Below, in pieces: positions 36,240 to 47,905 of a stretch of DNA of 64,000 nt. The stretch is from Leptobrachium leishanense (Eukaryota; Chordata; Amphibia; Anura; Megophryidae). Numbering within the stretch: position 1 is the first letter of the stretch; each line of letters starts with the position of its first letter. The notes below the pieces were generated by a model. It saw only the letters and a list, made by a program, of their open reading frames with translations, was not told the origin of the DNA and made no database searches. The stretch lies in the NCBI GenBank assembly GCA_009667805.1, contig CM019065.1, positions 153,176,101 to 153,240,100 on the forward strand, read 5' to 3'. Both the position numbers and the translations under genes were made by a program.

Positions 36240-36839
36240 TAGGGATGAGCCAAACACTCCCCGAGTTCGGTTCGAGCCCGAACCCCCCATTTGTTCGGGA
36301 CCGAACCCGAACCCGAACCCCCATGCAAGTCAATGGGGCTGAAAATTCGTTTTTTTAGAGTGCCCTCCAAGAGGGCATATACTGTATGCTACATATTTGC
36401 CATAAAAGGTGTATGGGGGTCCGGGTAGTGCCCTGGGGGACAGGAAACAAGGACAAAAAGTTTTAAAAAAAATGTTTTTAAAGGGACAGTGAGTTTTCCA
36501 TGAAATAAGGGTTAAAAATAAAAACGAAAAATTCCTTCAAATAAACCTGCCCGTGAAGTGGCGGATTTCTAGGATGTATAGAAACACTTAAAAACAAATA
36601 AATTATGTTTCATATGACGGTAAATGCTTTTCCTTTAATCTATCCATAAACAACTGCTTGGGGCGGCAGCCTGTATGAAAAGACATTTTAGGACGCGCAG
36701 AAAAAGTTTAGTGTTTTTTTGGGCTAAATTATTGTGAAACTTATGCAGGCTTGGGATGAAAGTAACAATAGGTGCTTTAAAATTGGGCTTTTAGCGTCGG
36801 CAACAGTGCCGTCACACCGTAATCCCTCTGAGGATATGA

Positions 36840-37640
36840 ATCTGATACAGGCGTCAATGGCAGTGCACCCAGATATTGTGCCTTTAGTGCCAGGCATGCA
36901 AGTACTATCATACAGTAACCCCTCTGTGGTATTGTGGAAGAGTGCAGGGGTGGACTATGCGGTCCTATATTGAAAAGTGTTTTTTTTTATCTGTTAATGG
37001 GCATCAGTGCATCCAGATATTGTGCCTTTAATGCCAGGCCATCAAGTATCATCATACAGTAACCCCGCTGTGGTATTGTGGAAGAGTGCAGGGGTGGACC
37101 ATGTGGTTCTATATTGAAAAGTTTTTTATCTCTTAATGGGCGTCAGTGCACCCAGATATTGTGCCTTTAATGCCAGGCCATCAAGTATCATCATACAGTA
37201 ACCCCTCTGTGGTATTGTGGAAGAGTGCAGTGGTGGACCATGTGGTCCTATATTGAAAAGTGTTTTTTTTTATCTGTTAATGGGCGTCAGTGCACCCAGA
37301 TATTGTGCCTTTAATGCCAGGCCATCAAGTATCATCATACAGTAACACCTCTGTGCTATTGTGGAAGAGTGCAGGGGTGGACCATGTGGTCCTATATTGA
37401 AAAGTGTTTTTTTTGATCTGGTAATGGGCGTCAGTGCACCCAGATATTGTGCCTTTGGTGCCAGGCCAGCAAGTATCATCATACAGTAACCCCTCTGTGG
37501 TATTGTGGAAGAGTGCAGGGGTGGACCATGTGGTCCTATATTGAATTTTTTTTTTTTTAATGGGCGTCAGTGCAGCCAGATATTGTGCCTTTCATGGCAG
37601 CAAGTGCCTTCACACCGTAACCCTTTTGTGGTATTGTGGA
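36840..37640 (+). repeat. About 140-bp tandem repeat inside the hAT element
   Basis: gggcgtcagtgcacccagat starts at about 37138, 37282, 37426 and 37562, with a variant at 36999 and a partial one earlier: five to six units of 136-144 bp. Each contains tattgtggaagagtgcag and a T-run. It lies between the transposase stop and the left end of the element. Confidence 0.88.
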
Positions 37641-37689
37641 AGAGTTCAGTGCTGGAGGTTTTGTGAATGCAGAAGAGGACATCCCCGAT

Positions 37690-40233
37690 CTATTCCATTA
37701 CTTCAGCATCAGGGGATTGATAGCTGCTGATCCAGGACTGATTCATTTTTATAAACGTCAGCCGGTCTACAGAGTCGGTGGACAGACGCACTCTTTTGTC
37801 TGTGACAAAACCTCCAGCGGCACTGAACGTCCTTTCGGAAAGCATGCTAGATGCAGGTTAACCTAGTAGCTGCATAGCATATTGGCTGAGTTCTGGCCAG
37901 TGATCCAATCTCAACACCCAGTAAACCAGTGGATCATCTGCTGGAAAGGTATCCAGGTCTGCCCTTGCCCCTAGGTAGTTCTGCACCATATGGTGAAGAC
38001 GCTGGCAATGGGTGCCTACATTTGACGTCCCTGGGCGTCGAGGACTAAAAAAATTTAAAAATGCATCAGTCAAGCGGCCCTGGCCTTCACCGCTATTCCT
38101 CTGATCACCTGCAGCCTCAGAAGCACGTGTGTCAGCACTTGGTAATCTAACAGTGCCTGGAAAGGTGTTACACAAGTTTCGCTTTAGAGCGTCCTCAAGT
38201 TTTGTCATCCTGTGCTCCCTCTGTGCGGGCAGGATGAGCTCTGCAACTTTCCCCTTGTATCGTGGATCAAGAAGGGTTGCCAACCAGTAATGATCTCTCT
38301 CCTTGATAGCACGAATCCTGGGGTCCTTTAGCAGGCTTTGCATCATTAGGGAGCCCATGCAGCGTAGGTTGGAGGTGGCATTAGCTGCCGAGTCTTCCTG
38401 GTCAATGAGGATGACCGTATCGTGCACTTCCTCCTCCCAGCCACGCACAAGCCCTTCTGTTTCTGGGCACACAAAACCCTGCCTTGAGGAATCCCCACCT
38501 TCAATGCCCCCACTACTTAAATAGTCCTCCTCCTCCTCATCCTCCTCCTGTCTGATCTGAGTAGGACCCGCTGGAATGCTGTCTGCGGAAAGACTGGGGC
38601 CTTGAGAGCTAGGGAAGGCCTCCTCTTCCTCCCACTGTTCTGCCTCTAGAGCCACATCTATAATTCCCCGCAGACTGTGCTCCAGCAGGAACACTAAAGG
38701 AATTGTGTCCCTGATGCATGCACTGTCCCTGCTCACCATCCTCGTTGCCTCCTCAAATGGTGACAGTACAGTGCATGCATCCTTGATCATCAGCCACTGC
38801 GGGGGGGAAAAAAAAAACAAGTTGACCTGAAGCTGTCCTTGTGCCATACTCACACAGGTACTCGTTGATGGCCCTCTGCTGCTTGTGCAGATGCTGCAGC
38901 ATTGCTAATGTCGAATTCCACCTGGTGGGCATGTCACAGATCAGACGGTTTGTGGGAAGGTGGAATTCTCTTTGAATTTCTGCCAGGCGAACGCTTGCTG
39001 GGAATGACCGTCTGAAGTGGCTGCAGACTTTTCTGGCCTGGATGAGAAGCTCTGGCAGCCCTGGGTACTTGGTTAGGAAACGCTGTACCACCAGATTTAG
39101 GACGTGTGCTAGGCATGGTACATGCGTCAATTTACCCTTGCGTAGGGCGGAGAGAGGGTTGCTGCCATTATCGCAGACGATCATTCCCAGCTCAAGCTGG
39201 CGTGGTGTTAACCATCTCTGCACCTGCCCCTGCAGAGCTGACAAAATTTCTGACCCGGTGTGGCTCCTGTCCCCTAAACAAACCAGCTCAAGCACAGTAT
39301 GGCATCTTTTTGCTTGAGTCATTGTGTACACCCTGTCAGGCGTGGGTTTAACTGCCACTTTGCCAGAGACCGAGAAGGAGGAGGAGGAGGAGGAAGAGGT
39401 GGTGGTGGTGGTGGAGCAGACAGACCTCATACAAGCAGCTTTCTGGAGGCGTGGTGGATGAACAAGCTCCAGCACAGAGCCCTGTCTTGGATCCCTCCCA
39501 GCTGTTACCCAGTGTGCCGTGAAGGAAATGTAACGACCCTGTCCATGCTTGCTGGACCACGTGTCTAAAGTGACATGCACCTTGCTGCTGACTGCCTTTC
39601 CCAATGACTGGATAACATTGTCTTCCACGTGCTGGTATAGTGCTGGAATGGCCTTGCGTGAAAAGTAATGGCGTTTTGGAAACTGCCACTGTGGTACAGC
39701 GCATTCAGCAAATTCACGGAAGGGAGCATAGTCCACCAGCTGGAAAGGCAGCAGCTGCAATGCGAGTAATTTTGCTAAGCTGGCATTTAGACACTGTGCT
39801 TGGGGATGGTTGGGACTATATTTTTCTTTCGCTGCAGCAGCTGCGGCAACGTAATCTGACTACGTAAATCTTCAGCTACTGGGATGATGTCACATTGTGA
39901 GGAAGGACCTGCTGGTACATCCATTACTGTAGCATCATCCCTGTCGGTGGAGGTTGTAGGCAATTGCATGTCAGGACATACAGTGTGGGTAGAGACAGAT
40001 GAGGAGGAGGAGGACCTACGCAAAGTTTTGCCCCAACGGGATGTGTGGCACTTGTTCATATGTCGCCTCAAGCACGTGGTACCCAAGTGCAGGAGGGGTG
40101 GGGTCGCGCCTATTCCCCGAAGGGTTGGCTGCAACCACCAAATGCATCCAGCCCAACAACATGTGTAGAACATAACAAAGAAAAAAATGTCATCTGCGCT
40201 TACTCCAATAATACCGTGTGAAACTAAACACAA
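37690..40233 (-). pseudogene. hAT transposase (BED finger to dimerisation domain)
   Basis: On the minus strand: a BED-finger-like end (CLRRHMNKCH near 40070), then LNASLAKLLALQLLPFQLVD, VTLDTWSS, CDNGSNPLSAL, VPCLAHVLNLVV, MPTRWNSTLAML, an acidic linker, LLDPRYKG and, after a stop, SERTFSAAGGFVTDKR, the C-terminal hAT dimerisation motif, ending at TAG 37690-37692. Lesions: a frameshift near 39825, a homopolymer frameshift at about 38806-38820, and TAA at 37858-37860. The catalytic region is otherwise intact, giving roughly 800 codons. The exact N-terminus is unclear and could lie upstream of 40233. Confidence 0.9.
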
Positions 40234-40669
40234 TTAGAGGTTTGGTTTCTTATTAATGGCCATTAGAAGACTAGCTCACCCGCCAACGTCACGGCACCTC
40301 TATAAGGGCGAGTCCTAACCAAAATGAATCCACAGGCTGCTACATAGCAAACCATACCTGTTCATGCTGCTTGTCAAACATGAGGTAGACTGGTGGGCCT
40401 TTATTTATGCTCCCCCAGAAACAAAATCCACTTAGGGATCAAAACAAAGACACAGAGCGGAGTCTTGCTGCAGGGATGACCTGGTGGTCAGGTGCAAGGC
40501 TGTAGCCAATTACGAGCTTCAGGCAGTGGGAAAATGCATTGTGGTCCATTGTGGTCGAACATGCGGCGAACACCCGGAAATGTTCGGGGTTCGCGTTCTG
40601 CTCGAACAGGCTAAGTTCGGGTCGAACCCCGAACCATCCGAACCCGAACAGCTCATCCCTATCTACTAC

Positions 40670-41173
40670 ATGTGGGTCTCTACTATTTATAATGGGGTTA
40701 CATAATCAGAGTGCTTCTGGACTTTATTACAATAACTGTAAAATATTAGGGTTTATTCAAACTAAGAATTCCCAGAAATGAAAGAATTACACTAGATATA
40801 CAGCTAAAATAAACAAAGTAGAAAGATTTTTGAAAAATTTTATTTCCTTTATATTTTCCACAATTAGTAGATTAGTAAATTAAAAAAAAACACAAATTGA
40901 AAAGGTGTTTCCTAAAATAGTTTAGGATTTAATACAGGCTGAAATTCCCTTCTCCAAAATGCTTGGCACTAGAATTGTATTGATTGTTTCCCGATTTTTG
41001 AATATTTTCATATAATACATAGATACTGTATCTCCATGAGGGATCAAAATCTAAATCATACATTAATTTATTTTAAATATAAACCTTATACACAGAGCTT
41101 GAAGGTAATTTTATAAATGATTTGTTATTATTTTATTCCTGGTCACATGAGCTCAGGTATTGAATGCTCCACT
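40670..41173. other. No feature recognised
   Basis: AT-rich spacer. No ORF or terminus supported. Confidence 0.4.
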
Positions 41174-41176
41174 TTA

Positions 41177-41603
41177 GCCTGGGGTCAGACCAGCGCACTT
41201 TTAACGTGCGTTCTGGCGCACATAATTACGGCTGCACTAGCAGCAGATGATGGGCAATGACTGCCAATATACGATGTACGGCTGCACAAAAGTCCGGCCA
41301 TGCAACGCAAGTGGAATTTGAATGCATTTTTCTGAGAACGCTGAACCGCTAGTACTGACGTACTGAGTGCGCAGCTGCGGCACAGCGGCGTGTTTGCGTG
41401 ATTAGAAGATGTCAGACGCTGCTAATGTCCGGCCTACATAACGTCCAGACGCAAAAAGAGTTTTATTGACGATCCGTACAAAATCACGCCCGAAAATGCA
41501 CGTCGTCTGCCCGTTTTTGCGCATTCCGTGAAAAAATACGTCAATGCGTTCTTACGCACTTTTTCACGTTCGAGGGGAAAAATGCTTTCGTCTGACCCTA
41601 GCC
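41177..41603. mobile_element. Harbinger-type MITE H7
   Basis: GCCTGGGGTCAGACCAGCGC to CGTCTGACCCTAGCC, flanked by TTA at 41174-41176 and 41604-41606. 427 bp, nearly identical to H6 (same orientation), which suggests a recent common source. Confidence 0.87.
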
Positions 41604-41606
41604 TTA

Positions 41607-42681
41607 GGGGTCATGTCAGCAGTCCAAAAAAATATGTATTTTGGAACATTTATGATTTTGGATAAAGAATACTCACTCAGCGTGTACCAATTGTTTCTTA
41701 AGGATAATACCACCACCCCCCCAACCTGACATTGAACTATGGCAGTCATACATAGAACTTATACCAACCAGGGAGGAAAGGTGGATTCTAGTTATAGCCC
41801 ATGACATGGAGTATGGATGTAGGGAGGGCTGCTACCAGACGACTTGCCATTTTGACCACTAGAACTCAGGGGTTTATGACCTCAACGACCCCCCCACTTT
41901 GCAGTACAAATCTTGGACCGCCTACATGCAGAGGAAGTTGCAGTGGACTGTGTGGATACAGAACTGCATGGAGAGGTTACCACAGGGTTAATTTGCATAT
42001 TTATATTGGGGTTATACATTCTGTATTAGTATAAATTAAATATTCCTAATATAAATTACATAAGATCAGTGTTCCGTTTGCTTCACAACAATACTTTTAC
42101 ATATTTTAGAAATACTGTGGGATGGGGATGAAAAGAGGAATTCAAATTCGTTTGTACACCACTTCCAGGGCACAATTTAGCAGGCCCTCCCCTGTTAAAG
42201 CCAATGAATTATCAATCCGGTAGCCTACATTACCCACCAAGCATAATGCTTCTCTGTCTGTCCACACTAATTTTACTGTGGTATCTTTGTTCCCCCATCA
42301 GAAGACCCCAACGCCAGCAGCACTTATATAAAAATAAATGTGGTACTTTTAATGTTTTAGCAGACAACATCTTTGTTTAAGCAGTTAAATGCAGTATAGA
42401 AATTTTTATAAAGGTAATACATTTTAATATAAAAATACTTTATAAAATAAGCCAACGGTCCTTTCATTTTATTCAGTGAAAAAAACCTTAGAGAAGGCTT
42501 TAGTTTCCATATTATAGCAATGTATCTCCATATTGGATGAACAGCCTTTGATGTTGGCTTGACAAATTTTTGTATAAAAGTTTAAAAAACTTGACAAATT
42601 GACAAAACTTGACAAATTTTTGTATAAAAGGTTAAAAAACAGTGCGTGTGAGCAAATCTGAATAACTTAGTCTGAGTGTGC
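41607..42681. other. No gene recognised
   Basis: About 1 kb with a short direct repeat (gacaaatttttgtataaaag near 42563 and 42611). No frame with recognisable content. Confidence 0.4.
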
Positions 42682-42689
42682 CTGAACGT

Positions 42690-43131
42690 TAGGCTTGTGC
42701 ACAGATTTTTTTTTCTTGTTCGATTCGATTTTTCGGATTTTCAAACTTTTCGATTCGGCTCGTTTCGACCGATTTCTGTTTCGATTCGGTTCGGCTCGAC
42801 TCGTTTTTCGTGTACATTTTTTTTTCGGAATATTGACCATTTTTCGTATTTTCGTGTCACTTTGCTCGTTTTTTGTATCGACTTTTCGTGATTTCGGAAA
42901 TTTTCGTTTTTTCGGAATGTCTGTTCTCCTCGTTTCAAAGCAATAAATTTCGATTTGACACATTTCAAGTCCATTCGAAAATTCCAAAAATATTTTGTTT
43001 CGGCTCGGAAACGTTTCGGATCTGCCGTTTTCGGATCTAAAAATTTTCAGAGAATCAGCCGCATTCGAAAACACGAATCGGGAAATTTCGTGAAAATTCC
43101 GAAATTCCGAAACCCGAAACGCACATCCCTA
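42690..43131. mobile_element. hAT-type MITE with TTCG-rich interior
   Basis: Left end TAGGCTTGTGC and right end GCACATCCCTA are imperfect inverted repeats. The octamers ctgaacgt (42682-42689) and ctgaaagt (43132-43139) agree at 7 of 8 positions. The interior consists of TTCGNTTTCGG-like phrases switching strand bias midway, which produces false ORFs on both strands. Ends resemble, but differ from, the complete hAT element at 36240. Confidence 0.82.
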
Positions 43132-43302
43132 CTGAAAGTGTGTAAGAACAGGAATATAAGTAAGAGGGTGAGTGTATTGTGTATAAGAGAGTTATGAAAG
43201 TTTGAGTGTGTGAACGAGTATTATTAGGAGAGTGAGTGAGAAAGAGTGAAAATGACTGAGAGAATGAGAGTATGACTGTATGAATAGGAGTATGAGGGAA
43301 TA
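43132..43302. repeat. Degenerate GAGTGTGA-like tract, left of Tc1-C
   Basis: gagtgtgtgaacgagtatta, gagagtgagtgagaaagagt, gaatgagagtatgactgtat. A loosely periodic purine-rich tract that continues on the far side of Tc1-C (49330-49620). Confidence 0.55.
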
Positions 43303-44070
43303 TACAGTCAGGTCCAGAAATATTGGGACATTGACACAAACATCTTTGGCTCTATACACCAACACAATGGAGTTGGAATGAAACAAACACAATGTGCTTT
43401 AACTGCAGACTGTCAGCTTTAATTTGAGGGTATGTACATCCAACTCGGGTGAACAGTGTAGGACTAACAGCAGTTTGCTGATGTGCCTCCCACTTGGTAA
43501 GGGACAGAATAATAATCATAAATCAAACTTTCCCTTCCTACTACTTGGTTGCAAATTTATTTTATTTATTTATTTACAAAGGATTTTACCAGGAAGGATA
43601 CATTGAGATTTCTCTCGTTTTCAAGTTTGTCCTGGGTTCAAGAACATGGTTCCAGAAATAAAAAGTAGTAAAATGCAAGACATTAACACAAAACAAATAT
43701 ACAGATTAACAGAAAATAAATATGTAGGAAATATAGTCACTATGTTACATGTTTAAGGGCCCTTAAGGGACTTTAGACTAGACTGGGGGAAGATTTGATA
43801 GCTTCTGGGAGGTTATTCCATAATTGTGGTGCTCTGTAGGAAAATGAGGATCGAGCCACTTTCTTTTTGTATTGTAGTAAGGTGCCGGTCCTGGATCGGA
43901 GGCTATAGGATGAGGGAACTGCTGAGGGAAGCAGCCTATTCAGGTAGGGTGGTAGCTTCCCAGAAAAGCTCTTAAAAACCAGGTTGGAAAGGTGAAGAGT
44001 GTGTCTAGATTCTAGCGACGGCCAGTTTAGTTCTTTTAACATGTCACAATGTTGGGTCATGTAGTTACAT

Positions 44071-45090
44071 AGAAACATAGAAAAATGTCGGCAGATAAGA
44101 ACCTTTCGGCCCATCTAGTCTGCCCAATTACATGGATACTTAACCTGGATTTATCTTTTGTTTAGGATAGCCTTATGCCTATCCCATGCTTGCTTAAATT
44201 CAATTACTGTTTTGGCCTCTACCACTTCTACTGGAAGGCTGTTCCATGTATCCACCACCCTCTCAGTAAAATAATGCTTCCTGATGTTACTTTTAAACCT
44301 TTGCCCCTCTAATCTAAGACTATGTCCTCTTGTTTTGCTACTTTGTTTCCGTTTAAATATACTCCCTTCATCTACCTTGTGGATTCCCTTACGTATTTAA
44401 ATGTTTCTATCATATCTCCTCTGTCTCGTCTTTTTTCCAAGCTGTACATGTTAAGATCATTAAGCCTTTCCTGGTAACTTTTCTCCTTCAAGCCGTACAC
44501 CATTTTAGTAGCCCTTCTCTGAACTCTCTCGAAGATGTCTATATCCTTCTGGAGATACGGTCTCCAGTACTGCACACAGTCTCTCCAAGTGAGGTCTCAC
44601 CAGTGCTCTGTACAGTGGCATGAGCACTTCCCTTTTCCTACTGCTAATACCTCTCCCTACACAACCAAGCATTCTGCTAGCATTTCCTGCTGCTCTATTA
44701 CATTGACTACTTACCCTTAGATCCTCTGAAATAATAACCCCTAAATCCCTTCCTCAGATGTTGAGGTTAGGACTGTATCAAATATTCTATATTCAGCCCT
44801 TGGGTTTTTACATCCCAGGTGCATTATCTTGCACTTATCCACATTAAAACTCAATTGCCACAGCTCCGACCATTTTTCTAGTTTACCTAAATCATTTGTC
44901 ATTTGGCTGATCCCTCCAGGAACGTCAACCCTGTTGCAAATCTTTGTGTCATCAGCAAAAAGACATACTTTTCCATTAATACCTTCTGCAATAGCACTAA
45001 TAAAAATATTAAAGAGAATGGGTCCAAGTACTGACCCCTGAGGTACCCCACTGGTAACAAGGTAACAACCTTGCGCCGAATAAACTCCAT
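44071..45090 (-). mobile_element. CR1-like LINE, copy B (5'-truncated)
   Basis: Flanked by the hexamer ttacat at 44065-44070 and 45091-45096. The empty site reads continuously in LINE copy 1 (near 14572-14580), which confirms the duplication. The 3' end agaaacatagaaaaatgtcg is at the left. It has a 5' truncation in the reverse transcriptase and a small internal duplication (ggtaacaaggtaacaacc). Confidence 0.93.
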
Positions 45091-47638
45091 TTACATTGTA
45101 TAACTCATTCTGTCGCTTTGTGCTACAATGTAGTACGTTTCTGGAGGTGCGTTTGCGGGGCGGCTGCATACACTACATCTCCGTATTCAATAGCTGGCAT
45201 AAGCATTTGTTGTACAACCTGCTTTCTTACCGCGGGGCTCAGGCAGGATTTGTTTCTGTACAGGGCACCTAGTTTGGGGTAAAGTTTAGATGAGAGTTTT
45301 TCGATGTGGGGCCAAAGGATAGATTTGGGTCTAACCACATACCTAGATATTTGAGAGAAGTGACTGTGGTCAACGTGCCATTTGATTTTGTCCTGACACA
45401 TAGATGGGGTGTTTGCAATTTGTTTAGTTTAGGCGCTGTTCCAAAGAGCATTGTAACAGTTTTGTCAGCATTTAGAAAAGGTTTGTTATCTTTGATCCAC
45501 TTTTCTACCTCTGTGAATTGGTCTTGCAGCGCGGACTCCAGCTGTGGGAGATCTGGTTTGCTGGTATAGATTACAGTGTCATCTGCGTACATGTGTACAG
45601 TTGAGGCTTTGCAGACATTGGGCAGATCATTTATGAATATTGTGAATAGCAGGGGGCCGAGTATCGAGCCTTGGGGTACACCGCACGTGACTGGGAGGGA
45701 GAGGGAAGTGCTGTCAGAAATGGACACATATTGCGACCGATCAGACACATATGATTGAAACCAGGTTAGCGTGCGATCACCAATACCAGAGTTTTTAAGT
45801 TTTTATAATAAGATGCCATGGTCTACTGTGTCAAAGGCCTTGGCAAAATCAAGGAAGATGGCTCCAGTTAGGTTTCCTTGTTCCATACCAGCCTGGATAT
45901 CGTTGGAAACGTTTAAAAGGGCAGTTGTGGTTGAATGATTTGGACAGAAGCCTGATTGATCTAGGGTTAAATAGTTCCAATACTGATAGTAATCGCGTAA
46001 TTGAGTGTAAACACATTTTTCCTGAATTTTTGACATTACAGGAAGCAATGATATTGGACGGTAGTTGGATACTAAAGTATTGTCTCCACTTTTATGGATA
46101 AGTACCACTCTCGCAGTCTTCCAGAGTTTGGGTATATATCCAGTCGCCAGTGATTCATTGATTAGGGTTGTGACAGGTTTTGCAATTGCCGGCGCGCTGA
46201 TTTTCAGCAGCATTGCTGGGATTTGGTCAGGTCCTGACTGGTGTTTCATTTTTTGGTTACAGAGAAGTTTAGTAATGGCACTGACAGGCACCAGTCTAAA
46301 ACTGAATTTTCCTTTGATACAGGGTTTTTGCACAGTTGGAAGGATCTGACTGGTGTGCTGCCTTTCTGAATGTGTTTCAATTGCTAGCTTAGCAATCAGG
46401 GTGTTGGCGCATCCAAAGAAATGGTTAAAGGCATTTGCTATATCTAGGGGGTGTTGCAGGGTTTGGTTGTTTACTTTGACAGCAGCTGGTTGGGAGTGGA
46501 TAGGGGGCGATTGTATGTTATTTATGATTTTCCAAAAAATTTCAGGTTTCATATGTTATTATTTAGATTTTCATTAAAGTATTGGGCTTTGGCCATTTTT
46601 GTTTGCTTTGTGCATGCATTCCACCATTTTCGGTATTCACAATGATCGTTCATGGATCCAGTACTCTTGAAATTTGACCAGAGTGAATCTCTAAGCTGTT
46701 ACATGTGTGTGAGGTCAGTTGTAACCCAGGGGAGATGTGCTCCTTTGACTCGCACTTTACGCAGCGGGGCATGGGCATTCCAGACTTGCAGGAGCTCTGA
46801 CTGAAAGTATTCAATTGCACAGTCCAGGTCTGGGATTAGGTTTAGCCTGTACTACGTGAGCCATTTGAGATCATTTAGGAAGGTTTCAGGATTAAATTTC
46901 TTGAAGGACCTGGTGATTATTACCTTTTGGGGGAGATTTTGTGGCCTTTATTTTGCGCACACAGTACACTAGACAGTGATCACTGAAGCTATTAACGAGA
47001 ACACCTGCCTCCTGTATTCTATCAGGACATGAGGAGAGAATCCAGTCCAGCAAGGTATGGTTAAGGCTTTTCATATTAATGCGCGTGGGGGAGGAGATTA
47101 ATTGTGTTAACTGGAAAGCCTTAAACTGGGAGCAGTGTTTATTGTTTTTAGGATTCAGCCAGTCAACATTAAAATCGCCGAGGACCAGCAGTTCACTTTT
47201 TTGGTTTTGAGCTACCAAATTACAAAGGATTTGGGTTATGTCAGAGAGGGAGTGCACTGGGGAGCTCGGTGGGCGATAGAATCCAGCAACAATAATTGGT
47301 TTACTGAAAGGGATCTCAATAATACCAGAAAGGAAATCAAAAGTGGCTGGGGAGCTAGAATTTTGCAGAGGGGTGAACTTTGTGGACTCGTCAACATAAA
47401 TAACAATTCATCCTCCTCTCTTTGCAATGTCCTTTCTATAACATGAATACCCTTGTATTGATATGGCAGAGTCCGGTACTTTAGGGGTTAGCCACAATTC
47501 TGTCAGCACAATGACTTTAGGTTTGTAATGGAGGCACCAAGCTTTAAGCTCGTCCAGTTTAGGGAGTAAGCTGTGGATGTTACAGTGCACAAAGGAGAGG
47601 CCTTTTTTAGTGGGGAGACTAAATGTGGTGTCATCTGT

Positions 47639-47662
47639 TGGACCAGGGTTGGATTCAACATC
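47639..47662 (-). other. 2A-like peptide coding motif
   Basis: Encodes DVESNPGP, matching the 2A consensus D-[VI]-E-x-N-P-G-P, preceded by a hydrophobic stretch (FLFILLLALAN). In 2A peptides the ribosome skips the Gly-Pro bond. Such sequences have been reported at the N-terminus of LINEs of the L2/CR1/Rex/Crack group. The upstream coding sequence is frameshifted near 47705, so this copy is not expected to function. Confidence 0.8.
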
Positions 47663-47905
47663 ATTTGCCAGGGCAAGTAGCAGAATAAATAGGAATTTGG
47701 ACACAGTTTACTTTTTGGAGAATTGTGATTGGAGAGTCTTAAAACTCCGTGTGGGGGGTGGGAGGGCTGCATTTTAACACTCTCCACCAGCACTCAGCTG
47801 ATAAGTTAAAAGAGCTGAGTAGGCTATGGTGTATTTGGGTTTCTTTTTGTGCTTGGTGTAATTTGTAGGGTGTATAGGGAGGGTATATTTAGAGAGAAGG
47901 GTGGT

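Larger units (their letters stand above)
36240..40661 (-). mobile_element. hAT transposon, complete, perfect 8-bp duplication
   Basis: TAGGGATGAGC at the left end and GCTCATCCCTA at the right are terminal inverted repeats. The octamer tctactac is repeated exactly at 36232-36239 and 40662-40669, as expected for hAT. Subterminal regions are packed with TTCGGGT/ACCCGAA phrases, probably transposase-binding repeats. 4,422 bp, with a transposase on the minus strand and an internal tandem block at 36840-37640. Confidence 0.95.
43773..47704 (-). pseudogene. L2-like ORF: 2A motif, endonuclease, reverse transcriptase (broken)
   Basis: On the minus strand: LLLALANDVESNPGP, then the endonuclease (FVHCNIHSLLPKLDELK, VLTELWLTP, AGFYRPPSS, LGDFNVDWLNP, SDHCLVYCV), reverse transcriptase (IPKLWKTARVV, NYRPISLLPVMSK, FLDFAKAFDTVDHGIL, CGVPQGSILGPLL, MYADDTVIYTS) and the C-terminal RAPQLWNNLPEAI. 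Frameshifts lie near 47410, 46890, 46560 and 45760, and CR1-B interrupts the C-terminal domain. All catalytic motifs remain identifiable. Confidence 0.88.
43557..47905 (-). mobile_element. L2-like LINE, copy 2 (nearly full length), split by CR1-B
   Basis: The 3' tail (ggattttaccaggaaggata on the plus strand near 43580) is at the left. Coding pieces run to an N-terminal 2A-like motif at 47639-47662 and a 5' region up to about 47905. It is inserted into the Tc1-C transposase tail, replacing its last few codons. Removing CR1-B leaves about 3.3 kb. It is longer at the 5' end than copy 1. Confidence 0.88.

Noticed and set aside
38800..38830. A short intron in the hAT transposase (T-run, C-run, then cag)
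   Set aside because: The gap is only about 30 bases, too short for a vertebrate intron; a homopolymer frameshift is simpler.
39385..39420. Ser/Thr-rich coding tract as a sign of a host protein
   Set aside because: It is a trinucleotide run inside the hAT transposase frame.
42676..43197. Overlapping ORFs on both strands in TTCG-rich sequence
   Set aside because: Low-complexity interior of a hAT-type MITE; composition explains the open frames.
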